NCBI RefSeq assembly: GCF_910596095.1
Contig: NC_056547.1
Coordinates: 27,469,647 to 27,533,646, forward strand
Origin: Thunnus maccoyii
Taxonomy: Eukaryota; Chordata; Actinopteri; Scombriformes; Scombridae
Length of the DNA stretch: 64,000 nucleotides
Direction of reading: 5' to 3'
Positions 12,336 through 24,800 of this stretch are shown piece after piece (within the stretch, counting starts at the first letter, position 1; each line of letters starts with the position of its first letter). The notes beneath the pieces are model-generated. The model ran no database searches, was not told the origin of the DNA, and was given only the letters and a program-made list of their open reading frames with translations. The position numbers and the translations under genes are program-made.

Positions 12336-13480
12336 TGTCAGACTACAGGTATTACCTCGTCTTACAGAGCACATCAAGCTAGTATGAATGCCACAGTGAA
12401 GAAGATGGAGGAGAAAATGTCATGTCTTATGAGGGGTTACCAACATCCTATTAAGTGATTAACATTCAATGAGTCAATTCTCTCTTTTGCACTAAAACTC
12501 AGCCACATCACCTCATATTTTCTTGAGAGATTCATATCAACTGTAGATGAAGCATTTTTGAAATGTTTCAGCTGTGAAATTATGATTTGAAAACATGTCT
12601 TCAGAGATTTTTTCAAAAGTAAGCAAAATTAAGATTGTTAACATGTAGCCCTCCTTTGACCATTACGAGTCACCATTTACATTATAAGCTTAAAATATGA
12701 AATATGTTTTACAGCTGTAAAACACAGGATTGCATTTTGAAGTTTATTTTGATGCAAAAATAACTCTTTGTATCACTCTCCATATAAATAATAACAAATT
12801 ACAGCAAATTTCCATTTCTCCATCACATGTGTATTGAGGGGGGTCTTAGGGGATTGGGTATTTGTGGGCAATGTGAATTATTTTATGTTGAATGACTGAC
12901 TGGTTGCCCAAAAAAAACAATAAACAATGAATTACAAGAATAAGAATAAAAATACATTTATAGCTACATGTCAGAGCAACAGACTTTGTCATGAATTTCC
13001 TTGCTGTTTCTATACCAAAATATTGCTAGCATACATTTTAATTATAGGCCTAGGCTAAGTGTTGACAGCGTGGGAGCTGAATTGTTACTTTGATCACTCA
13101 GCACATGCATGTATAGGCCAACGGGTCACTTTTCTTGTATGGCTACCTATAACTAGTTGCAAATTACATTGTCCTTTCCTCTCAGCTTCCCTGGAAATTA
13201 CTTAGAAATTACAAGGTAATTACAGACCATTAAAATAAAGCCTTACCAACATGATGAAGCCATTCTCGCATTCTTTCAGACAAAAATCTCTCTGTATATC
13301 CAAGATAATAGATGAATTCCTACAGGCATCTCCACCTCCTGCTTCTCTGTGGCATTAATCACCCCTCATACATCTCTTTCCGGTCGGGGTTAATCCCACC
13401 TCCCTCCTGCCTCGCCACGGAATCTAATGTTTCATTCTCTGGTTTATAACATTCAATAAAAATAGTCTTTCTCCAATACA
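12336..13480. other. Intergenic, no gene seen until the exon-like segment at 13482
   Basis: AT-rich, mostly featureless DNA between the LINE and the region upstream of maneal. 13320-13480 is more GC-balanced and ends in a pyrimidine-rich stretch that would serve as a 3' splice site for 13482-13601. Confidence 0.5.
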
Positions 13481-13481
13481 G

Positions 13482-13601
13482 GGCTCGTACTGGGACCGGA
13501 ACCACTTTCCAAGAAACAGATGTGGTCCGTAATAATAAGGATGGGGTGACACAGGAAGAGCAGATGATGGAGAGGAACAAGCGATTGGATGCAATACAAA
13601 G
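13482..13601 (+). CDS. Candidate orphan exon, 120 nt, gene unknown
   Basis: Pyrimidine-rich CTTTCTCCAATACAG precedes 13482 and GTAACC follows 13601. The 120-nt segment is open in one frame with one base of a split codon at the start and two at the end (intron phase 2 on both sides). It encodes 39 full codons, ending in a charged, possibly helical stretch (TQEEQMMERNKRLDAIQ). I do not recognise the protein. It lies about 480 bp upstream of the maneal start, so it could be an alternative maneal 5' exon, an exon of another plus-strand gene, or a chance open segment. Confidence 0.3.
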
Positions 13602-14084
13602 GTAACCAGGCTTGGTTTATTATAGCTTTAAAGAAGCCTCGGCTGTGACCAGACTGGCTTCTGTTTTCTGTACAGACATGGAGAAATTGTTGAGTGAGGG
13701 AATTGATTTGTCACTTTTCTTTCGAAGAGGAAAGGATAAGGAGGAATAAAAATCCGACATGATGATCATGGCTGTGCGCGGGGCGAACAGGAGGCGATTT
13801 ATTGAAGCATTATAGAGCAGAATGCCCTCAGGTCGTGATTATGGAAGTGAGATGAGATTGCTCTGGTTATCGTGCGTGTTACAGGCTCGATTGTGCGCCA
13901 GCCGCCGCAGTGACTGAACGCCTTTTCTGCTACCTGCTCGACGCCTGTTCGTGCTTAAAGACGATGACTGCATTCATGGGATGTAGCAGCAGCAGTTGGC
14001 ACTAACAGGAACCCGTGTTATCCCCCTGCTGGCTTCTGGACTGGCTGTTTTCCTGCAGCAGCAGCAGCACCACGGACAGCGACA
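13602..14084 (+). promoter_or_regulatory. maneal: maneal promoter and 5' UTR
   Basis: GC content and CpG density rise from about 13770 to the start codon at 14085, typical of a CpG-island-like vertebrate promoter. Upstream ATG codons (for example near 13963 and 13976) are followed by early stops, so short upstream open frames are possible. The ATG context is GCGACAATGA. No TATA box stands out. Confidence 0.5.
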
Positions 14085-17000
14085 ATGACTCGGCTCCGCA
14101 GAAAAGCTCTGGTGGCACTCTTCCTCTTCACGCTCTTCATCTTCGGGACCATGATGGGGCTCAGGACGCTGAAGCCCAGCGACGGATTCTCGGACCTGGC
14201 CCCCGGGATGGACTTCACCGGGGAGAGATCCGACAGGAGGAGGCTGGATGTGAAAGACGTGATGGTGTCGCCGGGCCAGTTCCACATGGGCAGTAGCGAC
14301 ACTAAGGTGGTTTTCACCAAATCGGACCGAGAATACAGTATTTTCTACGACGTGCACATCTTTTACTATCTGTGGTATGGCTCTCCAAGCATGGACAATA
14401 AGTACATCCACTGGGATCATGTCTTAGTGCCACACTGGGACCCTAAAATTGCAGCCAGTCATGCTCAAGGAAGGCACACACCTCCAGAAGACATTGCCTC
14501 AAGTTTTTATCCAGAACTGGGACCCTACAGCTCCAGGGACCCAAAGGTGCTGGAGTCACACATGACCCAGATAGAAGCAGCGGCAGCAGGTAACTATTCT
14601 CGCGTCACTGGCTCCACATGTTTTCTTTGTTATGGTAAAATGTTGACATTCTTCAGGGCAGTAACCAGGACTTACTGGGGCCATGAGACCAAGTCCCCCC
14701 AACACCCTCAACCCCCAATGCATCTTGAAAAGGGGTATAGGGCTCTACATTTTTAATCATTTGGATTTTTCATATTTTGTGTATTCAGTTAATTTTGAAT
14801 TATATTTTCTTTTAAAATGCTGTTTCAAAAGCATCTCCACGCCTTAGGAATAAACTCCTGATGGTGAAATACTGAAATCCTTCATTTTGCCATCCTAAAA
14901 GGAGTCAAATTTAAAGGTAAATTTAGTCTACAAAACCTGGAATAAGCTTATAAAGTAACCACCATGTGTGTTTTTATTGTAGAGTGCAAATGAACTTAGT
15001 TAGTTAACAGTAGTTTTTGTGAAATATATAAAGTAACCTTATCGGCAGACAGGAGCTTGGATATTGGACGATTAAGAGAACCCCTGAATAAAGATTAATG
15101 CCAATGTTTTTTTAAGAGAAAAGGTTGAAAAAAATCTTACATGTACATGATAATCATCATTAACAATAAGTTGATTGCTTAATTATTAGTTCAACTTTTC
15201 ATTATGGAAAAGAAGTTTTAAAAAAATTCTTTGTTTATTAAATGCAGCCAGAATATTTTGTTTACAATGGCTCCCATCATCCCCTCCGTACTTCCTGTTG
15301 TACTAACAATCCAGTTTCAATACAAAGTTTGGTAAAAACCAATAAGTCGGTGTTCCGATGGCCAGTAGGGGGCATTAGTCCATTATTGTTCATCATACAT
15401 CCTCCACTGAAATGAGCATGACTTTCCAAAAATTTGACAATGCGTGAAGTTTTAGGTGTTACAGTAAGCTTCGCTACTCGCCCATCCACCAACCCGACCT
15501 CCACACCCTTACCTTCTGTCATGCATTGGAACTGAAAATTGGCACTACCCATACATTGTAAGGTGTGAAACTGTCAAATATGGACATAATTTCTAGATAC
15601 TGGGTTGAGTAAAATATTAAGATTTCCAGAAACCCAAGTACTTTGTCATAAAGACACCCCTAGTTAAAAACAGAAGGGGAATAGTTATAGAGGAAAATCT
15701 ACATTTTAGATTTTAATAATACAAATTAATCTCAATCCAATTAGTGATTGAATTTTAACATCATCACATTCAAACTTCATGCCTGACTGTACTCAGACCA
15801 GACTTCCTCCCCATGTTGTGGTGTTGTAGGGGTGCTAGTGTTGTCCTGGTATCCTCCTGGGGTGGCAGACGACCACGGGGAGCCCACCGAGGACCTGGTT
15901 CCTGCTGTCATGGACGCCGCCCACAGGCACAGCATCAAGGTAACTGGTGAGACAACCGGTATGTTTTTCCTTTCTGACGATTTAATGAATGAATGACTGC
16001 AAGTGTTAATTGTGTGGTGCTGCAAACAAAAGTGAGAACAACATCGATCTGAATCTTATATCATCAGCGCTGTGTTCTCACTGTCATAGTTTGGGCTCCA
16101 TGGACCTTTTTCAAAGCAGACATTTTGACTTAACATAGTAGTACTGTTACTAATAACATTAACAATGGCTCTGTTCTATCCAAGTGTCCCAATAAACCAT
16201 GACAGTGTAACAGTGAGCCAACATGTGTATTACCAGCACCCTGAAACTGAAGCAGCTAAATGGAATTCAGCTATCATTCATTTTTTTATGTACACCTGTG
16301 CTTTTCCTACTGTGACATGTCAAAATGTCCTCCTGTGAAAAAGGTCTATCGGTTGAGCCAGTGTAAGCATGCAGAACAGAATAATGATGGACGATGGAAA
16401 TAGAGTGACACAGAGTGACATGAAGAGTTTTAAAGATGATAATTCAGTCAAACTTAATTATGTTGAAAGAAATATTGATGTGACATTGTTTGTTATTTTG
16501 TTGAGTTTCTTTTTGACATGAGTGTCATTTCATATTGATTTCAGATGTGGGTTGGCCTACTTTGTGGAATAGGTTCAAAGGGTCATTCAAAATACCAGAT
16601 ATGAGCAATAGATGAGTTCTGGGCATGATTCCTGCAATGTGAACACAACATAAGAAAGTAAAGCTGCCAAACAATGAATATTTAATCCACTTAATTCATC
16701 CATCATGTGAATTAAAACAGACTTCTAAAGTCAGAATATCCTCTATACAATTTATTCAATAATTTTACACAAAATATCTTTATGTTTGTTCGCGTCCATC
16801 CTCAGACGTGAAGAGAGGAATAAGAATAGCATAGTAAGAGCATAAAGACATGGTCACACCAGAAAGTGGCGCAGCAAAGTTAATTTGCACGTCTTCACAA
16901 ATTAGATGATAGTGGAAGCTACTGTAGGTGACATAGTGACTATTCACTGGGGTAGTTGGTGAACTACTGTAGCTGCTGAGCTAACAGCTAAGATACTAGC

Positions 17001-20000
17001 CAGCAGGGAACATGCTAGCACTATAGGTCACAATAGCTCTCCAAGTTAAGCCAGCTAGCTCTTTTGCTTACCAGATAATAAGTTCATACAGTGTATTCAA
17101 GAGATGCATTTGTGCTGTCGTACAGAGCACTCAAAGTCCCAAAAGTCCCTTGTGCACACAAAATTTTTCAGAACGATGTGGCTCCCTACCATTGACTCCT
17201 GTCTCATAACATTCTGCAACCCGTGTCTCTTTTGTGGAGCAGTTAATACCCAACAGAGCTGGATTATATAAATGTAGATGGTGAAAAGCAGCAAATAGGT
17301 TATGATAGCTTCCGCTGTTTTAGACTCTCCAGCACTGTGTTCTCTCAAAGGTCAGTACACTCAGGAAGTTTGCTGTTTGTCAACAGAGTCAATTCAGGTG
17401 TCAAAGTTAATTAAAGTTGAACTCAACATGAGAGATTTGCCAAATCTACCCCCAAACACTACAAGCAAGTCAATTTATCACAACAATTCCATTAAAGTGA
17501 ACTGATATTGATATTACTGCGAAACGTTGCTGTTTTAAATGCTGGTGTGACCCGGCCTGAAGACTCAATTTTTTCCAGTTGAGAGAAAGTGTGTCATGCC
17601 CTTTATTCAAAATGAAACACGTGCATAGCATTGTGGTCCACTGAGGCTTCTGACAGTGAAGAAATTCATACCTCCATGTTGGGTCCCAGTGGCGTTTACA
17701 GTAATGTAACGCAGAGAGATGAAGATGTTCTGCTGTCTGACGCCTTTCTAGCAGAGCCATTAGCTGTTTTAGGGGTAGATTGTCCCTTTCAATGCACAAC
17801 TCCAGTAAACAAAGTCATATCTACTTTAGCACTAAGGGGTTTCAAATGCCATTAAGCCAAAACATGCTGAAGGTGCTTGAGAGAGAGATGGCAAAAACAA
17901 ACCGAGGACAGACTGTAGATTCAGCATTAACAGGACAGAAGAGCTTTCCCTCAGTCTATTTTCATACTCCTTATATGGAAGTCTTAGACCGAGAACTGGG
18001 TCTCTCTGTGTGTCTCAGTCAGACTTACACAACAGTGTGTATCTCACAGCTGACCTGAGGGCTAATGCTCCAGTGTTTCAGAGTACCAGAGCTGCCGCTG
18101 ACAAAATACAGGCTGAAGTCTGTGTGTGTGAGCAGTCATGTGTATGTGTCTGCATTTTTTCTGCAAATGTCATATGTGTGTCTTCAGTCATCACATGTCA
18201 CATGATGCAGTGCTTTGGATACAGCCACTTACAGGGAGGTGTTCCTCTGTCCATGTTAAAGGTGGAATGAGATGTAAAGATGGATCATCCTTCTAAGTTC
18301 CATCCAAAGCAGACCACCAGTGTCACAGAAATCAGTTGACACATCACAAATGACACACAAGAGGGCACAGACTGATCCATAATCCCCCCCAGTGCTCCAT
18401 CCTCACTAATTAAGCATAGATTGACCCTGTTTTCCCAATGAAATGTTGCTGTTGGGATGCTAGCTGCAAACAAGAGGAGAAAAATCAAAAACTAAGTAGA
18501 GCAGAATAGCACTACGTTCTCTTGTTGTCACCACAAGGAAGCATTCTTGTTTTAGTGAGATCTGAATATTTTAATGAACTGAAAAAAACATTTCTTCCCT
18601 CTATGGTCAATACACAATGAAATATGCTTTTGCTACAAAATATATTGTATGTGCAAATGTGATTAACATCAAATGCACTAGTCAATATTTGTTTGTAGTT
18701 ATATTGACAATGGGTGAAATGACTGTGTGTAATGTGTAATGTAATGTGAAAGGTGTCACTCATGGTGATGAATCCACAGAGAATTATCACATAACTCTGC
18801 AGTTCCCTTCAACTCTAATCAGCGATTTAGCATCTTTTAGATTATTGTTTTGGTTTTTACAGTGCACCATTTCATTGTTTTAGTCTCACCATTCTCATCA
18901 ACCTCATTTCCAGCACCAACTATCAGCTGTTTTGAAAAAAAAACACTGTGCACTACATGCTAAGGACCAAACACCAGACAGACAAAGTTAGCAACTAGCT
19001 GGTGAACGATACTAGTAGAGCATTTAGCAGCTAAAGAGCCATAAAGTTTTCTCAGGAGTTGGTGGAAATCAAAACAGAACTAAAAGTAGAATAAATATTG
19101 GACTTACATTAATCAGGTGACCAGAAACCCAACTCCAAATGAATGAAAATGGTGCTCTGTGTTTTCCAGTTGTTTAAATGGGCAACTGTTTGCTAACACA
19201 TTCACCATATCAACTTTATTAGGGTATGATATGTCCAACATATGGCCAAAAATGCAGGTTAATGCAGTTTAGAAGAGTAAATAAATACAAAATATGTTTT
19301 TGAGCTGTAATGTATGTATTGCTCACATAATGTATGTGAGTAATTTTGCCAGTATAAATGTTTTTGTGAGTAAAAAAGATGGGTTTGGTTAGATACCCGC
19401 TGCTGGTTTAGAAATGTAACTGCTGCTGCAAAGCTGACTCCTGCCCATTTGATGATATCATAACAAAGACTTCAAGGTTGTCTGACCTGAGTGGGTCTAG
19501 TTACAGACCTCTGAATCTGCCACATCTCTAATTTGTTCAGCAATTCAAGTAGGTGTAGATTGTGCTCATTGAGGCCTCTTTCAGCCTGTTGGAGAAACAA
19601 TCGAGAGCTGTAGGTTTAACTACGAATGGGGATGTCATCTTCCTACATAGCTAACTGGCTACCTAGTTACATTAATATACAGCTACATCGATTTCATCCA
19701 TGCTTGTTGTCATTTTTGTGGCCATTTTTCTATTGCTATTTTTCATGGATGTATAGTTAGCTGTAAGAAGATGGAAACAGCTTTCAGACCCATTCAAATT
19801 ACTGAAAAAAATCAGAGATATGTGTGTAACCTGATTCCGAGGTTTGGAACCAGTCTTCCTGTAGTTTCCTTTACTATTAAGTCACAGACTTGATGGAAGG
19901 TGAATGTGGATGTTTTGCATGTAGTTTACGCCGACCACATTGCAGGATTTCTGGTAATTCTGGGTACACCTGCCATTTTCTGCTGTTTGGAGTGGCTCCA

Positions 20001-21761
20001 TTTTTTTTCTTTCCATGATGGTATTTTGCATGATCTCAGTGTACATTATGAGCTGAATTCATGTAGCATATTCCAACATGATGATAAAACATCAGGTTTG
20101 TGTTTGTCAACATCTGAAGAAAAGCCAAACATCATTGAAAACTGTTCGGAAGGCTTGTTTGTTGCAGCAGCATCTATACACCTGAGGCTTGTAATATAAA
20201 TATGAGAGTCTGTCAGAATCACACAACATGGGGCCATCTGAGCAAATAAAGCACTTTTCATCCGCATTCATCCGTGGTTTATTCAACCAAACAGGAACAG
20301 ATTGAACAGCGTCTTACCTCGCTGGACTTTCATGATTTCCAACCAGCCGAGACGACTGACAAGCCCGAGCCCGGGCACCAAACACTGCCATGTTACCATG
20401 GAAACTGTTTATGAAGACCTTGCAGCCTCTTTTTAAAAGGTGGAGTGGGCGTTGAGCGTTCGGTGTTTGCAGCTCGACAGCTCTGTCAATGCTTTACTGT
20501 TTGCTGCTGAGCTGCAGTAGACCTTTTTCCACCTTGTGACTGAAGCAAACAACCGTACCGTTTATCCTGGATGACAGAGGGCATCCATCACTCAACCCTC
20601 AGCTCTTGCAAAAGAAACACAACACACTGCTCTCTGTGAATTCATTTTCAATCCTCCAGTTTTCATGATTTCCTTGTTTGAATTTGGTTCCTCTAAAAAC
20701 TCTATGAACTGAAATACCTACTGGATTGCATAAGTCTGAAAAAATAGGTCTAACGATAGTCTTTAAAGTTTTAATTATTACTGAAAGGCAGCTGAAAAGG
20801 ATTTCTGAGTCACCCTGAGTTAGTTGAGTAGATGCCATCCCGTGTCACCTGAATGTGTTGACAGATGGGATGACAATACAGGACAAGCCTGTGGGGATGG
20901 TGAGCATCTGCTTCACTTGTTTCTCCTCCTCCTCCTTCTCGGCTCCATTTTCAAGAAATGCTCAGCATCCTGCCGGCTAAACTTAGGTTCTGTGAGTTTA
21001 TTTTTACACCATTTGCCAGGCAATGCGGAAATTCAAGTACACTCGGTCTGTATCGATAAGTAGAGTATTGAATGTTGTGTCGATAAACTACACTGAAATT
21101 TAGATGTATGCAAGATTCCCCAATGTAAAGTAACAGTTCGATAAGCAGGTTGCTGTACTGTTTTATCTTGTGTTGCACCAGCTTAGCATGAGAACATATG
21201 TTGTGCAAGCAATGGGTTAATGTGGTAGACAGCTCTATAGGGGGTAATGCACAGTAATGTATATCAACAGTTAGTGGTGTTCATGTGCTGCAAAGTGTAG
21301 CAATTTGGCAATAAATGAGGAATTAAAATGTAATGCATAAATAAAATAAAAAATGCAAACAGGTCTCAAAACACTTAAGCTTAGGAGTGTGTTAAGAAAC
21401 ACTCAGTAATAACAAAATTTTGTTTGTTTACAAGGAAAACTCTACAGGGTTCATCTAACAAGGACTCATTCAAGTGCAACTTCACAGCTCAAATTGATGT
21501 GTTTCAACATTTACAACAATGTGATTATTGTCACGCAATGTTGAAAATCAAAATTTAAAGTCACGCTCCGCAGTTGTGCTTGAAGGTTCATTATAATTAT
21601 ATTATGAATTATCATCATCATTCATTAATGGTGACATATGATCTCACAGCTGAAAATATATTTGCTTTATTTCTTATTACAATACTTGAATGATAATGCA
21701 GAGTTTGCCCCTGAAAGAAATCATTAAGTGTGAGTCAAACATTTCCCCTTTCAATCATAAA

Positions 21762-21807
<46 letters not shown>

Positions 21808-24800
21808 TCAGTAACTTCTTTGCAGGTGCTGAGTAATGGCAGTACCAGCACAAAAGAAGAGGAAGGAACTCAGTGGATATGATTGACAACATTTCAACTA
21901 TGAATGCTCTTGAAGAGGACAAATGATTGACAACTTTTTGAGAACAAATGTCATTAATGGTTGAAATGTTGTCAGTCATGTCCGTGTAGAATAAAAGAAG
22001 AATCTGGGACAAGATAGCAATGCGTGTTTTTCCTTTATTTTACTCAGTGACACCATATAACAAGACAGCCCGTGCTATGTGAAATTTTGTGTGCAAACGA
22101 TGGTCACTAATCAAAAGCTACAATTACAATTATATAATGTGCATGATTCAAGATCCATCTGCCATCCATCATCATCTGTCAGAGAACTTGGACTTGTCTC
22201 AGTCAGCGTGCCTTGTTTCTCACAATGTCAAACTATATAAGTAGATAAACATAATATCTGCCTAACCTTACCCAAGTGCTTTGAGTTGCTAAAATTGACC
22301 ATAAACAACATTAATAGTGGATATTGTAGGAAAACAATCACAAGGACTGTGTTGTGCACTTGGGAGAACATAGTCAGAAATGACTGTAAGCTTGTGTAGA
22401 CTTGAACATGTATGTACTGATTAACTGGATATTGGAAGACATAGTGCAGATTTCCTCATTGAGTTCATCATCAAGAACATTTAGCACATTTTTTTACATT
22501 TGCATCAACACATGGACTATTTACTTTTCAGTAGGACTTGAATGGTTCAGTTGATTTGGTCAGTGTAAATGAAACTGACTTGCCATGACCTGTTCAGCCG
22601 TGTTATGATTACACATTATTGATCACCTACACAGAACAGCTTCACAGGAAGCCATTGCAAAGCTCCTCATGAAAGGCATAAGATATAGCATTTTCATTGT
22701 GTCCTTTAACTGTTCATCAGTACATTTGGTTAGATTGATGAACATGATGCTGTCATTCTGCTGAGCAGTTTGGTATTTGAGTATTCATACAAAAATATGC
22801 AATCACCGTGGAAACAAGTACCTCCAGAGTCGGAACGACATGACACTTCAATCAACACTCTAATTCACAGACGGCGCAGCCAAATAATTAGCGAGGTCCA
22901 CTGACTACTAATTAAATGCTGCCTTCACACTAGCTGTCCATCAAAACAAATAATGCATTGGAATAATGAGCAACTGAGTGCTTAGTTTGAAAATTATTGC
23001 ATAACCTCTTATTTTCCAGGTATTTGTATAATCATGTTGTGCAGTGTCCTTTCTTCAGTGTTCCACTGTTTTTTTGCACAGGTGGCCTTTCACATACAGC
23101 CATACAAAGGGCGGACGGACCAGAGCATGCATGACAACATCAAATATATTATTGACAAGTAAGTTGTTTTTCTAGGCGTCCACTTTTCTCTGTGCCAGAG
23201 AGAGGAATAGCTGCCTTTCACTCACCAAAGAACTGAGCTCTGCTTTCCATATCAGCGGCACTGACGTTAGAAGCCTAGTGTTCTGGTGAAACACGAAGCC
23301 TAATGTGGGAAGGTGAGGAACAAGTAGTTAAATATAGATGTCTCCCCTGTGATCCTGCTATAATAGATCAGCAGGTGGCTTTTGCTCCAACTTTAACTGG
23401 TCTGAATATGTCTCAAAAGAAACCTGACTCTTTATCTATCTCACATAGTTTGATGATATTCAGCTTTTCCCGTGACTCAAGGAATGTATAAAATATGTCA
23501 GCTTTAAGAGGAGGACATGGAGAAGGGCTGTGAGGCTAATCAGATAGTGTTTCATCTAATAAGATATTCAGTAGTAGTCTGAAAAAAAAGACGACTGTGA
23601 TCCCACACTGTCTAGTAATGGGAATAAAAGGTCTCAGTGATGCCATGTTTATAATGATAGTAGATTAGAATAAAATAAAAGGCCAAGCTAGCGTGCTTTG
23701 AGTTGAGTCCTATTCCTTTACATTGCTGCCAATATTTCCAGAAACCCACTGTGCTGACCATCTGTGTAAAATGAAACAAAAACTGGAGAGACAGAAAACC
23801 GAGATGATGGTTTTAGTAAGTCATGAATATTTTCTGAAGTCTACCTGCTGGCACAAACTGTGAAATCTTAGCTGTATTAAAGGTGCTGAATTATCAGTAA
23901 GTTGAGTAAGAGATCTATTGAACTCTGCCCCTTCCACTCTGGGAATCTTCCTATTCCCACCTCTGACTGCTGACTTACTGTATGTGCCCTGTATGTAGCA
24001 CTTGTAATTGTTACTATGCAATACTTTTTATTGCCCTTCACTGGGGATAAATTAAGTTCTTTAAATTAAATTATTTTATCATCATTAAATTTGAGACTTT
24101 AGTGTAGTTAACATCAAACAAACAAGACCAATAGTTTTACATCACTAGCATATAGCTTGTTAGCTTAACTGCCTGTCATTGTTGTTCTTGTTGAAAACGG
24201 TAATTTGGCCATAATGGGATACATTACTTAGCCAATGTGGAGCCTTTAACAGCAGTTAATATCTGTTCAGCCATGCTCCCTGAGACCTTAAGCTGCAGTA
24301 ACATTTTTATGTGGACATTGATTCAAATGACCATGCAATGGGAAAGGTGTCACTTGAATTGCTGAATTTGTTCCCTTTCTCAGAAGCATTAAAGCATAGT
24401 GTAGGATTTTAAAATGTCTACATTCCTGACTGTGGTGAAGTGGTAGTAAAGAGTTGGGTTTTTTATTTTTTATTTTTTATTTTTTTTAAAAAGTCCTAGC
24501 AGACAGCAAGACAAACTGACAAAGCACAGGAAGCCACCAGTCAGCCTCGTCAGCATAATCTTATTTTTGGAGGAATTATACCAGAGACTCTTAATTTGAG
24601 AACAAATTAAAACCCTTTGTATTGGAAAATTTCCAGTCCCAATTTACAGTGGCAGTGTCAAATTAGGACAGTGTTGCAGACAGCAATGTACACTGCCACC
24701 ATTATAATCCCCCCCAAATCCTCATATAATAGCTTTAAGAATACTTTTTCATGCAACATTCTTAAATCCTTTTTTTTCTCTGTCTTATTTTTCTCAGGTA

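Larger units (their letters stand above)
15940..23081 (+). other. maneal: maneal intron 2
   Basis: The largest maneal intron (7.1 kb). It holds a terminal-inverted-repeat element (16852-17552), a minus-strand exon-like segment with an RFX X-box (20318-20405) and a CA microsatellite (21764-21809). Otherwise it is AT-rich without recognisable content. 22800-22960 looks unusually non-repetitive and could be regulatory. Confidence 0.65.

Noticed and set aside
13974..14420. Minus-strand frames of 100-148 codons across maneal exon 1
   Set aside because: Antisense shadows of a GC-rich coding exon; no family resemblance.
14590..14756. Extension of maneal exon 1 into a longer 223-codon frame
   Set aside because: GH99 homology stops at 14589 at a GTAACT donor and resumes exactly in phase at 15830, so the extension is intron.
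15277..15552. 91-codon minus-strand frame in maneal intron 1
   Set aside because: It lies in a segment that looks like a dispersed repeat, and shows no splice signals or known motif.
17470..17799. 109-codon minus-strand frame, considered as an exon of the nested minus-strand gene
   Set aside because: It overlaps the end of the inverted-repeat element, has no convincing acceptor and resembles no protein family.
18285..18463. Strong acceptor-like sequence on the minus strand (TCTTGTTTGCAG) with an open frame, considered as the second exon of the X-box gene
   Set aside because: The product is not protein-like in any family sense and the phase link to 20318-20391 is undecided; too weak to list as a feature.
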